Positions 16,981 to 26,605 of a DNA stretch of 64,000 nt are shown here, in pieces; within the stretch, counting starts at the first letter, position 1; each line of letters opens with the position of its first letter. Made by a program: the position numbers and the translations under genes. Source of the DNA: Streptomyces aurantiacus (GTDB taxonomy: Bacteria; Actinomycetota; Actinomycetes; Streptomycetales; Streptomycetaceae); contig NZ_CP114283.1 in assembly GCF_027107535.1 (NCBI RefSeq), forward strand, positions 868,001-932,000, written 5' to 3'. The notes beneath the pieces were generated by a model. That model made no database searches. It had not been told where the DNA came from and worked only from the letters and a program-made list of their open reading frames with translations.

Positions 16981-17358
16981 GTGAGCCCTGTACGTCGCTG
17001 TTCGCGCACCGCCTGCGGCCGTCCCGCCGTCGCGACGCTGACGTACGTCTACGCCGACTCGACCGCGGTCCTCGGCCCGCTCGCCACCTACGCCGAACCC
17101 CACTGTTACGACCTGTGCGCCGAGCACTCCGCGCGCCTCACCGCCCCGCGCGGCTGGGAGGTCGTCAGGCTCGCCGACGGCTCCGCTTCCTCCCGTCCCA
17201 GCGGTGACGACCTGGAAGCGCTCGCCAACGCGGTCCGTGAGGCGGCCCGCCCGCAGGAGCGTGCCGCGCAGACAGGTGGCGCCGGCGCCCGCTCCGCGAA
17301 CCCGGTGGAAGCCGGCCGACGCGGCCACCTGCGGGTACTGCGTTCACCGGACTCCTGA
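16981..17358 (+). CDS. DUF3499 family zinc-ribbon-like protein
   Basis: 125 residues. Paired cysteines and histidines, C7-X4-C12 and H41-C42-x-x-L-C46-x-x-H49, form a likely metal-binding knuckle within the conserved block CSRTACGRPAVATLTYVYADSTAVLGPL...EPHCYDLCAEHS. It matches the actinobacterial DUF3499 family, whose function is unknown. The mycobacterial counterpart is Rv3258c, also between the zincin-like gene and manB. The start is GTG with little or no 5' leader. The C-terminal ~50 residues are polar and poorly conserved. Confidence 0.85.
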   Translation: MSPVRRCSRTACGRPAVATLTYVYADSTAVLGPLATYAEPHCYDLCAEHSARLTAPRGWEVVRLADGSASSRPSGDDLEALANAVREAARPQERAAQTGGAGARSANPVEAGRRGHLRVLRSPDS

Positions 17359-17445
17359 ACAGCTTTCCGGGCCGGACTTCGCAACCCCCTTCCCCCGACG
17401 GGGACTTCACTCCGTGCGCATGCGGTGCACGTTTCACCCGATGGC

Positions 17446-17477
17446 GCACGGCCATTGACGCACGGCCATTGATGCAC
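17446..17477. repeat. 14-bp tandem repeat, 2.3 copies
   Basis: GCACGGCCATTGAC and GCACGGCCATTGAT follow each other (17446-17459, 17460-17473), plus GCAC. They lie just before the lactate-permease remnant. This may be replication slippage in non-coding DNA. Confidence 0.8.
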
Positions 17478-17484
17478 GCTTGGC

Positions 17485-18000
17485 GTGGACACGAGCATGT
17501 TCCCGGACGACCCGCGCATCCAGGCGCTCGTCGTCGCGTTCTGCTTCGGCGCGCTCCTGGAGGCCCTCGCGGGCTTCGGCGCGCCCGTCGCGACCTGCTC
17601 GGTGATGCTGGTCGCGCTCGGCTTCGAGCCCGTCCGCGCCGCCGTCGTCGCCCTGGTCGCCACCACCGCGCCGGTCGCCCTCGGTGCCATGGGCACCCCG
17701 GTCGTGACGCCGGCTCAAGTCTCCGCCCAACTCGCGGACATCGGGGCCGCCCTGGCCGGCGCGGGCGCCCTGATTGGCGGTGCCGCAGGCGCGCAGGCCC
17801 GCCGCCGAGCCCGTACGGGCCGCGGTCCTGACCGGCGTACGCGGCGAGGACCTGGACGAGGAGGACCCGCGCCCCGAGGTGCTGCGGGCGTACGCCCCGT
17901 ACGCGCTGATCGTCGTGATCTTCTCCGTGACGTCCGTCCTGGCGCTCGCCTACGTCATGAACCTGTCCGGACAGGCGGCCACCATTGCTGGTCATGTGCC
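17485..18000 (+). pseudogene. decayed L-lactate permease (LldP family) fragment
   Basis: Two pieces of an L-lactate permease-like protein are visible in different frames. From 17485, FGALLEALAGFGAPVATCSVMLVALGF followed by TTAPVALGAMGTP is the central signature of the family. After about 17790 the reading frame changes. A later stretch (APYALIVVIFSVTSVLALAYVMNLSGQAATIAG, to ~17995) matches a region far downstream in the normal ~550-residue protein. The N-terminus, a large middle part and the C-terminus are missing. This is therefore a truncated, internally deleted and frameshifted relic. The second frame happens to run into manB without a stop. Confidence 0.75.
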
Positions 18001-18166
18001 TGATCGTCGTCGCGCAGAGCTCACCCGTCCCGGAACGGATGCTTCCGTGAGCCCGTGGGAAGGCCGTGTGCGATGTCCGTATGTGACCGCTCAGATCCCG
18101 CACGGCCGGGTGTCGGTCCCTACGGGTAGTTTGGGGTCACCGTTGAGGACTCCAGAAAGGTTGGCC

Positions 18167-19531
18167 GTGACCGCTGATCTGTCACAGCTCGTGAAGGCGT
18201 ACGACGTGCGAGGGGTGGTCCCGGACCAGTGGGACGAGACGCTGGCCGAGCTGTTCGGCGCGGCCTTCGCACAGGTGACGGGAGCGGACGCGATCGTGAC
18301 CGGGCACGACATGCGCCCCTCGTCACCGGGTCTGTCGCGGGCCTTCGCGCGCGGGGCGGCGGCGCGCGGCGTCGACGTGACCGAGATCGGGCTGTGCTCG
18401 ACGGACCAGCTGTACTACGCGTCGGGCGCGTTCGGCCTCGCGGGCGCGATGTTCACGGCCTCGCACAACCCGGCCCAGTACAACGGCATCAAGATGTGCC
18501 GGGCGGGCGCCGCCCCCGTGGGCCAGGACACCGGTCTCACGGAGATCCGCGAACTCGTCGAGTCCTGGGTCGACTCGGGGGCCCCGGTCTCGGACGCGAC
18601 ACCCGGCACGATCACCCGGCGGGACACGCTGGAGGACTACGCGGCCTATCTGCGCGGCCTCGTCGACCTGACCTCGGTCCGCCCCCTGAAGGTCGTCGTC
18701 GACGCGGGCAACGGCATGGGCGGGCACACCGTCCCGACCGTCTTCGCGGGCCTGCCCCTCGACCTCGTCCCGATGTACTTCGAACTGGACGGCACGTTCC
18801 CGAACCACGAGGCGAACCCCCTGGACCCGGCGAACATCGTCGACCTCCAGAAGCGCGTCCGCGAGGAGTCCGCCGACCTCGGCATCGCCTTCGACGGCGA
18901 CGCCGACCGCTGCTTCGTCGTCGACGAGCGCGGCGAGCCGGTCTCCCCGTCCGCGATCACGGCCCTGGTCGCCTCCCGCGAGCTGGCCAAGCACGGCGGC
19001 AAGGGCACGGTCATCCACAACCTGATCACGTCCTGGTCGGTACCGGAGGTCGTCAGGGAGAACGGCGGCACGCCGGTACGCACCCGCGTGGGCCACTCCT
19101 TCATCAAGGCCGAGATGGCCACCTCCGGCGCGATCTTCGGCGGCGAGCACTCCGCGCACTACTACTTCAAGGACTTCTGGAACGCCGACACGGGCATGCT
19201 CGCGGCTCTCCACGTCCTGGCGGCCCTCGGCGGCCAGGAAGGCACGCTCTCCGCCCTCGTCGCCCAGTACGACCGCTACGCGGGTTCCGGCGAGATCAAC
19301 TCCACGGTCGACGACCAGACGGCCCGCCTCGCCGCGATCAGGGCGGCCTACGAGGGCCGCACGGACGTCACCTTCGACGAACTCGACGGCCTCACGGTCG
19401 CCACCGCCGACTGGTGGTTCAACGTCCGCCCCTCCAACACGGAGCCCCTCCTGCGCCTGAACGCGGAGGCCCGCGACGAGACGACCATGACGAAGGTCCG
19501 CGACGAGGTCCTCGCGATCATCAGAGGCTGA
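18167..19531 (+). CDS. manB: phosphomannomutase/phosphoglucomutase ManB
   Basis: 454 residues. It interconverts mannose-6-phosphate and mannose-1-phosphate (often glucose phosphates too) through a phosphoserine enzyme. The active serine is S99 in FTASHNPAQYNGIK. The Mg-binding loop is D243-G-D-A-D-R. The sugar-binding GGEHSAHYYFKDF and phosphate-binding RPSNTEPLLRLNAEA signatures are all present. GTG 18167 has AGAAAGG 7 nt upstream and begins the conserved N-terminus. The open frame extends left into the permease relic, but that part is not conserved. It is the first gene of a manB-Trm112-SIS-manA string that feeds GDP-mannose formation. Confidence 0.93.
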   Translation: MTADLSQLVKAYDVRGVVPDQWDETLAELFGAAFAQVTGADAIVTGHDMRPSSPGLSRAFARGAAARGVDVTEIGLCSTDQLYYASGAFGLAGAMFTASHNPAQYNGIKMCRAGAAPVGQDTGLTEIRELVESWVDSGAPVSDATPGTITRRDTLEDYAAYLRGLVDLTSVRPLKVVVDAGNGMGGHTVPTVFAGLPLDLVPMYFELDGTFPNHEANPLDPANIVDLQKRVREESADLGIAFDGDADRCFVVDERGEPVSPSAITALVASRELAKHGGKGTVIHNLITSWSVPEVVRENGGTPVRTRVGHSFIKAEMATSGAIFGGEHSAHYYFKDFWNADTGMLAALHVLAALGGQEGTLSALVAQYDRYAGSGEINSTVDDQTARLAAIRAAYEGRTDVTFDELDGLTVATADWWFNVRPSNTEPLLRLNAEARDETTMTKVRDEVLAIIRG

Positions 19532-19666
19532 GTCCCCCGAAAGAGACGGGAACGGCTAGGGCGGCGAGGGCGCAACACCCCCGCGCCCGGCCGCCCGCGG
19601 CGGTACCCTGACCAGGCCACATCACCGCACCACCTCGCACCTCCTCCGCCCCCGAAGGGACCTGAC

Positions 19667-19837
19667 ATGCCGCTCGAAGCCGGCCTCCTGGAGATCCTCG
19701 CCTGCCCGGCCTGCCACGCCCCCCTCGAGGAGCAGGAGGCCGAGCTGATCTGCACCGGCCAGGACTGCGGCCTCGCCTACCCCGTCAGGGACGGCATCCC
19801 GGTCCTCCTGGTCGACGAGGCCCGCCGCCCCGCGTAA
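19667..19837 (+). CDS. Trm112 family small zinc protein
   Basis: 56 residues with two Cys pairs, C13-x-x-C16 and C29-X4-C34, and the typical sequence [17 protein letters not shown]...[14 protein letters not shown]. Trm112-like proteins in eukaryotes activate methyltransferases. In bacteria they are small zinc-ribbon proteins often found as partners of other enzymes. A function here is unknown. It lies between manB and the SIS protein on the same strand, 57 bp before the latter. A GGTACCCT motif (about 19602-19609) could be a promoter -10. Confidence 0.88.
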   Translation: MPLEAGLLEILACPACHAPLEEQEAELICTGQDCGLAYPVRDGIPVLLVDEARRPA

Positions 19838-19893
19838 ACCCCGTCGCGTCCACGAAGAAGCGACCCCCGCCAGGTGCCCGGAGGCTTCCCACC

Positions 19894-21021
19894 ATGCTCG
19901 ACGAATCACTTCTCGACGACCAGGAGGCGCTGGCCCGTGTGGACCGGCGGGAGTTGCTCCGCGGCGCCGCCGAGGCGGGCGCCCGCGTACGCACCGCCGT
20001 CCGGCACGCCACCGAGGCCGGCATCGCCGAGCTCAAACCCGACGGCCGGCCCCGCGCCATCCTGATCGCTGGCCCCGGCCTGGCCGCCACCTGCGTCGCC
20101 GACCTGCTCGGCTCGCTCGCCGGCGCCGCCTGCCCCGTCACCCGGCTCACCCCCCGCGGAGTGGCCCCCGCGGCCGGCGCACTGCTCTGGGAACTGCCGG
20201 GCTGGGCGGGCCCCGTCGACCTGCTCCTGGTCGCCACGCCCGACGGCAGCGAGCCCGGTCTCTCGCTCCTCGTCGAGCAGGCCTACCGGCGCGGCCTCAC
20301 CGTCGTCGCCGTCTGTCCGCCCCGTGCCCCGCTGACCGAGTCGGTCGCCGGCGTCCACGGCCTCACCGTGCCCATGGCGACCGCCCCCTACGAGCCGCAG
20401 GCCCTGGCCGCCGCCTCGGCGCCCGGCTCCCTGTGGGCGCTGCTCACCCCGCTGCTCGCGCTGCTCGACCGCACCGGCCTCCTGGCCGCTCCTCCCGAGG
20501 TCCTGCAGAAGGTCGCCGACCGTCTCGACCGGGTGGCCGAGCGCTGCGGCCCGGCCATCGCGACCTACAGCAACCCCGCCAAGACACTCGCCGCCGAGCT
20601 CTCCGAGACGCTTCCGGTGATCTGGACCGAGGGCGACTCCGCCGGTCCCGCGGGCCGTCGCTTCGCCGCCGCCCTGGCCGAGCTCGCGGGGCGACCCGCG
20701 CTCACCGCCGAGCTGCCCGAAGCACTCGACACGCACAGCGTCCTCCTCGCGGGCGCCCTCGCGGCGGGCGCCGACCCCGACGACTTCTTCCGCGACCGGG
20801 TCGAGGAGGCACAGGTCATCCACGCGCGCGTGGTGCTGCTGAGGGACCGCCCGGCCGGCGGCCACACCGCCGCCCCCGCCGCCCGCGAGCTCGCTCTCAG
20901 CCATGACACGGCGGTCAGTGAGATCGGACCGGAGGAGGGCGGAGACCTGGAAACCCTCGCCGAACTGATCGCCATCACGGATTTCGCCGCCGTTTACCTG
21001 GCGCTCGCCTCGACGGCCTGA
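19894..21021 (+). CDS. SIS-domain protein (phosphosugar isomerase-like)
   Basis: 375 residues resembling bifunctional phosphoglucose/phosphomannose isomerase-type SIS proteins. The N-terminus is MLDESLLDDQEALARVDRRELLRGAAEAGARVR. A Rossmann-like part (RAILIAGPGLAATCVADLLGS) is followed by a C-terminal part containing ATYSNPAKTLAAELSETLPVIWTEG, typical of the SIS C-terminal domain. It corresponds in position to Rv3256c of M. tuberculosis. A true isomerase would act on fructose/glucose/mannose-6-phosphate. The expected catalytic His/Glu cannot be assigned with confidence, so it may be regulatory or inactive. ManA encoded 74 bp downstream would be the main phosphomannose isomerase. Confidence 0.8.
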   Translation: MLDESLLDDQEALARVDRRELLRGAAEAGARVRTAVRHATEAGIAELKPDGRPRAILIAGPGLAATCVADLLGSLAGAACPVTRLTPRGVAPAAGALLWELPGWAGPVDLLLVATPDGSEPGLSLLVEQAYRRGLTVVAVCPPRAPLTESVAGVHGLTVPMATAPYEPQALAAASAPGSLWALLTPLLALLDRTGLLAAPPEVLQKVADRLDRVAERCGPAIATYSNPAKTLAAELSETLPVIWTEGDSAGPAGRRFAAALAELAGRPALTAELPEALDTHSVLLAGALAAGADPDDFFRDRVEEAQVIHARVVLLRDRPAGGHTAAPAARELALSHDTAVSEIGPEEGGDLETLAELIAITDFAAVYLALASTA

Positions 21022-21095
21022 TCTTGAGCCACGCCTCCTGACCGGACCCGCCGATCAGCGGTGTACCAGCGCACGTACGGAGAAGAAGACAGAGC

Positions 21096-22247
21096 ATGGA
21101 CCGCCTCGACAACACCGTCCGCCCCTACGCCTGGGGCTCCACCACGGCCATCCCGCGGCTCCTCGGCGCCGAGCCGACCGGTGAGCCGCAGGCCGAGATG
21201 TGGATGGGCGCCCACCCGGGAGCGCCCTCGCTCACGCCCCGCGGCCCCCTCACCGAGGTGATCGACGCGGACCCCGAGGGCGAACTGGGCACCGAGGCGG
21301 TCGCCAGGTTCGGCCCGCGCCTCCCGTTCCTGCTGAAGATCCTCGCCGCGGGCGCCCCCCTCTCCCTCCAGGTGCACCCCGACCTCGCCCAGGCCAGGGA
21401 GGGGTACGAGGACGAGGAGCGCCGCGGTGTCCCGATCGACGCACCGCACCGCAACTACAAGGACGCCAACCACAAGCCCGAACTGATCTGCGCGCTCACG
21501 GAGTTCGACGGCCTGTGCGGATTCCGCGCCCCGCTGGAGGCCGCCGGGCTGCTCTCGGCCCTCGAGGTCGACTCCCTCAAGCCGTACGTCGATTTGCTGC
21601 ACGCCCGCCCCGAAGAGGCCGCGCTGCGCGAGGTGTTGACGGCCGTCCTGACCGCGGACCCCGAGGCGATGGCCACCACGGTCACCGAGGCCGCCGCGGC
21701 CTGCGCCCGGCTCGGCGGCGACCACGCCCCGTACGCCGGAATCGCCCACCACTACCCGGGCGACCGGGGTGTCATCGCCGCGATGCTGCTCAATCACGTG
21801 CGGCTGCAGCCCGGCGAGGCCCTGTTCCTCGGCGCCGGAGTCCCGCACGCGTACCTGAACGGCCTGGGCGTCGAGATCATGGCCAACTCCGACAACGTGC
21901 TGCGCTGCGGCCTCACCCCCAAACACGTCGACGTCCCCGAACTCCTGCGCATCGTCCGCTTCGAGGCCGGCGACCCGGGCGTACTGCGCCCCGAGGCCTC
22001 CCGGGACGGCGAGGAGGTCTACGAGACCCCCATCGACGAGTTCCGCCTTTCCCGGTACGTCCTGCCGGAGGGCGGGCCGGCCCACGACCTCACGCTCCGC
22101 ACCCCACAGATCCTGCTGTGCACCGCGGGCTCCGTACGGACGGGCGACCACCCACTCGGCCCCGGCGAGTCCGTCTTCGTACCGGCGGACGAAAAGCTGG
22201 AAGTGTCCGGGAACGGAACGGTTTTCCGCGCCACCGTCATCACCTGA
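21096..22247 (+). CDS. manA: mannose-6-phosphate isomerase, class I
   Basis: 383 residues of the type I phosphomannose isomerase, a zinc cupin that converts fructose-6-phosphate to mannose-6-phosphate. Seen are the N-terminal NTVRPYAWGSTTAIPRLLG, the zinc-binding LSLQVHPDLAQAREG and HKPELICAL, and LQPGEALFLGAGVPHAYLNGLGVEIMANSDNVLRCGLTPKHVD, which holds the third ligand and substrate loop. It follows the SIS gene and precedes the CDF transporter gene, all on the plus strand. Together with manB and the nucleotidyltransferase it completes the route to GDP-mannose. Confidence 0.95.
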   Translation: MDRLDNTVRPYAWGSTTAIPRLLGAEPTGEPQAEMWMGAHPGAPSLTPRGPLTEVIDADPEGELGTEAVARFGPRLPFLLKILAAGAPLSLQVHPDLAQAREGYEDEERRGVPIDAPHRNYKDANHKPELICALTEFDGLCGFRAPLEAAGLLSALEVDSLKPYVDLLHARPEEAALREVLTAVLTADPEAMATTVTEAAAACARLGGDHAPYAGIAHHYPGDRGVIAAMLLNHVRLQPGEALFLGAGVPHAYLNGLGVEIMANSDNVLRCGLTPKHVDVPELLRIVRFEAGDPGVLRPEASRDGEEVYETPIDEFRLSRYVLPEGGPAHDLTLRTPQILLCTAGSVRTGDHPLGPGESVFVPADEKLEVSGNGTVFRATVIT

Positions 22248-22391
22248 AGCGGTCACTGTGACGGCGTGGCACTCCACCACCTGTCCGGGCTGCAACAATG
22301 GCCCACCGCAAAGGCCAGGCAAAGCACGGGACGGCAGCCGGGCGGCGGCCGGGCGGCCAGCCGACGGCAGACGAAGGGACATTGGGAACAC

Positions 22392-23369
22392 ATGAGCGCG
22401 TCAGGCGGCACCAAGGCGATCGTGGCGGCACTCGTCGCCAACCTAGCGATCGCGGTAGCGAAGTTCGTGGCGTTCGTCTTCAGTGGTTCGTCGTCGATGC
22501 TCGCCGAGTCCGTGCACTCGCTCGCCGACTCCGGCAACCAGGGCCTGCTGCTCCTCGGCGGCAAGAAGGCCAAGCGCGAGGCGACCCCGGAACACCCCTT
22601 CGGCTACGGCCGCGAGCGGTACATCTACGCCTTCCTCGTCTCGATCGTCCTCTTCTCGGTCGGCGGCATGTTCGCGATCTACGAGGGCTACGAGAAGATC
22701 AAGCACCCCCACGAGATCGACCACTGGTACTGGCCGGTGGGCGTCCTCGTCTTCGCGATCATCGCCGAGACCTTCTCCTTCCGGACGGCCATCAAGGAGT
22801 CCAACCTCACGCGCGGCAAGCAGTCCTGGAAGGAGTTCGTGCGCCACTCCAAGGCGCCCGAGCTGCCGGTCGTCCTCCTCGAGGACCTGGGCGCGCTCGT
22901 CGGTCTGATCCTCGCCCTGTTCGGCGTGAGCCTGGCCCTGGCGACCGGCGACGGCGTCTGGGACGGCATCGGCACCCTCTGCATCGGCATCCTGCTCATC
23001 CTCATCGCGATCGTCCTGGCCGTGGAGACCAAGTCGCTGCTCCTGGGCGAGGCCGCGGGCATCGACCAGGTCAGGAAGATCGAGGCCGCGATCGTCGACG
23101 GCGAGACGGTCCCCGCCATCATCCACATGCGCACGCTCCACCTCGGTCCCGAGGAACTGCTGGTCGCGGCGAAGATCGCCGTCCGGCACGACGAGACGGC
23201 CACCGAGGTCGCCGCCGCGATCGACGCCGCCGAGTCCCGCATCCGCGAGGCCGTCCCGATCGCCCGCGTCATCTACCTCGAGCCCGACATCTACAGCGAG
23301 ACCGAAGCCGCCAAGGGCGTGGACCCGGAGGCGGCCCCGGGCGGCCCCACCCCGGCCGCCGAGCACTGA
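22392..23369 (+). CDS. cation diffusion facilitator (CDF) metal transporter
   Basis: 325 residues with about six membrane helices, predicted to export divalent metal ions by proton exchange. The metal-site motif of helix 2 is H42-SLA-D46 (SVHSLADSGNQ). Helix 5 carries LLEDLGALVG, a Glu-Asp variant of the usual HxxxD, as in ZnT9-like and some Mn/Fe/Co members. A soluble cytoplasmic domain follows from ~220 (KIEAAIVDGETVPAIIHMRTLHLGPEELLVAAKI). ATG 22392 with AAGGGA upstream is preferred to the longer frame from 22266. The metal specificity is unknown. A strong hairpin follows, shared with the convergent signal peptidase gene. Confidence 0.9.
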   Translation: MSASGGTKAIVAALVANLAIAVAKFVAFVFSGSSSMLAESVHSLADSGNQGLLLLGGKKAKREATPEHPFGYGRERYIYAFLVSIVLFSVGGMFAIYEGYEKIKHPHEIDHWYWPVGVLVFAIIAETFSFRTAIKESNLTRGKQSWKEFVRHSKAPELPVVLLEDLGALVGLILALFGVSLALATGDGVWDGIGTLCIGILLILIAIVLAVETKSLLLGEAAGIDQVRKIEAAIVDGETVPAIIHMRTLHLGPEELLVAAKIAVRHDETATEVAAAIDAAESRIREAVPIARVIYLEPDIYSETEAAKGVDPEAAPGGPTPAAEH

Positions 23370-23418
23370 TCTCCCGCGGTACGGGGGGAAGGGCGCTCCT
23401 CTCCCCGTAACGCGACCG

Positions 23419-23445
23419 GGGCCCGCCGAACGATTCGGCGGGCCC
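23419..23445. terminator. bidirectional terminator between CDF and signal peptidase genes
   Basis: A perfect 12-bp stem (23419-23430 with 23434-23445) with a CGA loop lies between two converging genes. It can work in both directions. Confidence 0.85.
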
Positions 23446-23490
23446 TTCCGCGTGCTTGCCGCTACGTCTGTCCGCGCCCTTGGCCTTCGC

Positions 23491-24153
23491 CTACACCTGC
23501 ACGGGCCTGGGCGGGGGCACCGGCCGCCGCCGTACGACCCGGGCCGAGATCCCGCAGCCGAGCCCGACGAGCGCGAGCACCACCCCGAGCACCGCGGCCG
23601 ACACCGCGAACACGGCGCCGCCCGGGCCGTCCACCACCCGCCCCCGCACCGCCCAGGCCGACACCGCGGCCGCCGAGTCACCGGTCCCGTAGAACCGGGA
23701 GTCCAGTGAGTCCACCCGGTGGTCGCCGAGCAGGAACAACCGCCCTTGCGGAACCGTCAGGTCGTACGGCCGCCCGATTCCGTCGGCGACACCGTCCTGT
23801 ACGTACGACTCCTGGAGCGGCCGCCCGTCGAGCGTCACCCGCTCGTCCGTGCCACTGCCCTCGCAGCACGCCACCCGGTCACCGCCGACGCCCACCACCC
23901 GCTGGAGCACAGGCCCCCCGTCGTCCGGGCTGGGCAGATCGACGAGGACGACATCGCCCCTGCGCACCTGGTGCCCGTCCATCAACTCCACGACCAGCCG
24001 CTCCCCGACGGTGTATGTGGGCGACATACTCGAACTCACCACGGTGACCCTCGTATAGGCAGACCGCACATACAGCACGGTGCCGATCAGCAACACGAGC
24101 CCCAACGGCCCCAACACCCAGGCTGTGAGCGCCAGTCTGCGTCCCTCACGCAT
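23491..24153 (-). CDS. signal peptidase I-like protein lacking the catalytic lysine
   Basis: 220 residues of the S26 leader peptidase family. An N-terminal membrane helix (~10-30) is followed by an extracytoplasmic catalytic region and a second helix near the C-terminus (~180-203). The serine motif is SSSMSPTYTVGERLVV (S42). The block after the second strand reads VLQRVVGVGGDRV, with Gln84 exactly where the general-base Lys of [Y/V][I/L]KRV[I/V]G is expected. GDHRVDSLDSRFYG is the conserved distal motif. ATG 24153 has GGGGAGGGG at optimal distance, which decides it over the ATG at 24180. The paired Cys-Cys (VACCEGSG) is also notable. It may be inactive, use another base, or act as a regulator. 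Other SPases of the organism are not in the window. Confidence 0.85.
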   Translation of the reverse strand: MREGRRLALTAWVLGPLGLVLLIGTVLYVRSAYTRVTVVSSSMSPTYTVGERLVVELMDGHQVRRGDVVLVDLPSPDDGGPVLQRVVGVGGDRVACCEGSGTDERVTLDGRPLQESYVQDGVADGIGRPYDLTVPQGRLFLLGDHRVDSLDSRFYGTGDSAAAVSAWAVRGRVVDGPGGAVFAVSAAVLGVVLALVGLGCGISARVVRRRPVPPPRPVQV

Positions 24154-24284
24154 CTCTGTCCCCTCCCCTTCTTGCGCCACTTCCGCGTCTTGCGAGGCGT
24201 GCGCGCGTGCGGAGGGTAGGGGGCGCCGGTGAACGGCAGGGGCCCGCAGCCTCGACGAGGTGCGGCCCCCTGCGGTCCGCGCGG

Positions 24285-26582
24285 TTACCGGATCTCGCGC
24301 AGCACGTCGAGAACCGCCGCCACATCGGGAGCGACCGTCAGCCGCTCACGGAAGCCCGCGTCCACCAGCTTCCGCGACAGCAACGCCAGGATGCGCAGAT
24401 GCTCGTCCCCCGCGGCGGCCTCCGGCACGGAGATCATGAAGACCAGCTTCGCCTTCGTACCGTCGAGCGAACCCCACTCGACCCCCTCCGCCGACCGCGC
24501 GAACCCGACCACCGGGGCCGTCACGGCGTCCGTCTTGGCATGCGGGACCGCGATCTCCTCGCCGAGCCCGGTCGTGCCCTGCTCCTCACGCCGCAGGGCA
24601 GACCGCACCAACTCCTCGACGTCCGCGACCTTTCCGGTGGCGGCCAGCAGCCCGGCCATCTCCCGGATCACGGACTCCTTGTCCACGGAATCGAGACGGA
24701 CCTTGACGGTCTCCTCGGTGAGATAGCCGGAGAGGACGTCATCGGCGGCGGGTTCTTCGGGCGCCGCTTGGGGCGTTGTGCCGGACGATACGTCGGGTGT
24801 TCGGGCAGGGGCGGGGGCAGGTGATTCGCCGGTCGCCTCGACGGGACTTGCCGCGAGCCCTTCGTCGAACCCCTCACCAGCCCCTTCCTGGGGCTCTTCG
24901 GCGAGCTCTCCGGTAGCCGTCGGGACGTCGTCGGCCGGTTTGGTCGCCGCCGTCGGCACGCTGCCGTCGCTCCGCGCACCACCCCCTCGCGGCACGGCGC
25001 CGACACCCGCGCTCGCCCCGACACCCGCGCCCGCTCCGGCGAACGCGGGCGCCGCCTGCGACGGGAACCCGTCGACCATCGCCCGTTGCCCGCCGCCCCG
25101 CTTCCGCTCACCGAGGCCGACGAGCGCGACCGTGGTCACCGCCGTCACCACGGTGCCGATCATCACGGCCACGAAGAACATCGGTACGCCGCTGACGGCC
25201 CCCAGCACCGCCACGATCGGCCCGCCGTGCGGGACCGCGTCCTCGACCCCGGCGAGTCCGGCGACCGCTCCGGCCACCGCACCGCCCAGCATGTTGGCGG
25301 GAATGACCTGCGCCGGCCGTGCCGCGGCGAACGGAATGGCACCCTCGGAAATCCCGAACAGCCCCATGAACAGCGCGGCAAGACCCGTCTCGCGCTCCTG
25401 CTCCGTGTAGAGCCGCCTGCGGATCAGTGTGGCGAGCCCCTGCCCGAGCGGCATCACGGGGATCGCGGCCGCGCACATGCCCATGACGTCCTGGTTGCCG
25501 GTCGCGATGAGCCCCGTACCGAAGAGGAACGCCGTCTTGTTGACCGGCCCGCCCATGTCGAACGCGATCATCAGCCCCAGAATCGCGCCGAGCAGGACCG
25601 CACTGGTCCCGGTCATCCCGCTGAGCCAGTCCGTCAGATGCTCGAAGACCCAGGAGATGGGCCGGCCGATCACGTAGACGAAGAACAGTCCGAGCGCGGT
25701 CGTCGCCACGATCGGGATCACGATGATCGGCATGATCGGCCGGACGAACTTCGGAACCTCGACCTTCTTGATCCACAGCACCAGATATCCGGCCAGGAAC
25801 CCGGTCACGATCGCCCCGATGAAACCGGCGCCCGCCTCGGAGTCGTACAGCGAACCGGTGTTGGCGATCCACCCGCCGATCATGCCGGGCACCAACGCGG
25901 GCCGGTCCCCGATCGCGTACGCGATGTAGCCGGACAGGATCGGCACCATCAACTGGAAGCCGATGACGCCGATGTTGTTGACGTCCATCCAGAAGGAGTC
26001 CTTCGGGATGACCAGACCGCCGGACGGATCGGTGTGTCCGCCGAGCGACAGCGAGATCGCGATCAGCAGCCCGCCGACCACGACGAACGGGATCATGTAA
26101 CTGACGCCGTTCATCAGCGCCTTGTACGCCACCCCGCGCTCGCTGCCGCCGCGCCCCGCGCTCCCGCGGCCCGCGGAGACGGTCGCCCCGGCCCTGGAAC
26201 CGGCCGCCGCGCCCGCACCGTGGACGGGCGCGGTCCTGACCCGCTCGATCAGCTGCTCGGGATGGTGGATCCCCTCGGCGACACCGGCCGTCACGACCCG
26301 CTTTCCGGCGAACCGGCTCAGGTCCACGTCCTTGTCGGCCGCGACGATCACGCCGTCCGCAGTACTGACATCGTTGTCAGTGAGGACGTTTTCGGCCCCG
26401 ATCGAGCCCTGGGTCTCCACCTTCATGTCGACACCGAGCCGCTCCGCCGCCTGCGAGAGCTTCTCCGCCGCCATGTAGGTGTGGGCTATGCCGGTGGGGC
26501 ACGCGGTCACCGCGAGCAGCCTGGGCCGCCGCCGCTCCTCGCTGCCGCCGCCCGTGGGGGGAAGGCCGGCCGGACTGGTCAC
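24285..26582 (-). CDS. fructose-type PTS permease, IIB-IIC-IIA fusion
   Basis: 765 residues. The IIB domain (~20-125) has the phosphocysteine site TAC28[12 protein letters not shown]. The IIC membrane channel spans ~155-490 (about 8-10 helices, [17 protein letters not shown]). A ~110-residue Ala/Pro/Glu-rich linker leads to the C-terminal IIA domain (~615-762), with His681 in [13 protein letters not shown]. It takes up and phosphorylates a sugar, most likely fructose, using phosphate from HPr. HPr and Enzyme I are not in the window. The GTG start has GGAGAT upstream. It stands alone on the minus strand with repeated sequence in its promoter region, which suggests a dedicated regulator. Specificity could be mannitol-like or 2-O-mannosylglycerate, though the IIB signature favours fructose. 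Confidence 0.9.
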   Translation of the reverse strand: MTSPAGLPPTGGGSEERRRPRLLAVTACPTGIAHTYMAAEKLSQAAERLGVDMKVETQGSIGAENVLTDNDVSTADGVIVAADKDVDLSRFAGKRVVTAGVAEGIHHPEQLIERVRTAPVHGAGAAAGSRAGATVSAGRGSAGRGGSERGVAYKALMNGVSYMIPFVVVGGLLIAISLSLGGHTDPSGGLVIPKDSFWMDVNNIGVIGFQLMVPILSGYIAYAIGDRPALVPGMIGGWIANTGSLYDSEAGAGFIGAIVTGFLAGYLVLWIKKVEVPKFVRPIMPIIVIPIVATTALGLFFVYVIGRPISWVFEHLTDWLSGMTGTSAVLLGAILGLMIAFDMGGPVNKTAFLFGTGLIATGNQDVMGMCAAAIPVMPLGQGLATLIRRRLYTEQERETGLAALFMGLFGISEGAIPFAAARPAQVIPANMLGGAVAGAVAGLAGVEDAVPHGGPIVAVLGAVSGVPMFFVAVMIGTVVTAVTTVALVGLGERKRGGGQRAMVDGFPSQAAPAFAGAGAGVGASAGVGAVPRGGGARSDGSVPTAATKPADDVPTATGELAEEPQEGAGEGFDEGLAASPVEATGESPAPAPARTPDVSSGTTPQAAPEEPAADDVLSGYLTEETVKVRLDSVDKESVIREMAGLLAATGKVADVEELVRSALRREEQGTTGLGEEIAVPHAKTDAVTAPVVGFARSAEGVEWGSLDGTKAKLVFMISVPEAAAGDEHLRILALLSRKLVDAGFRERLTVAPDVAAVLDVLREIR

Positions 26583-26605
26583 GTCGATCTCCTAACGCCT
26601 TTGTC

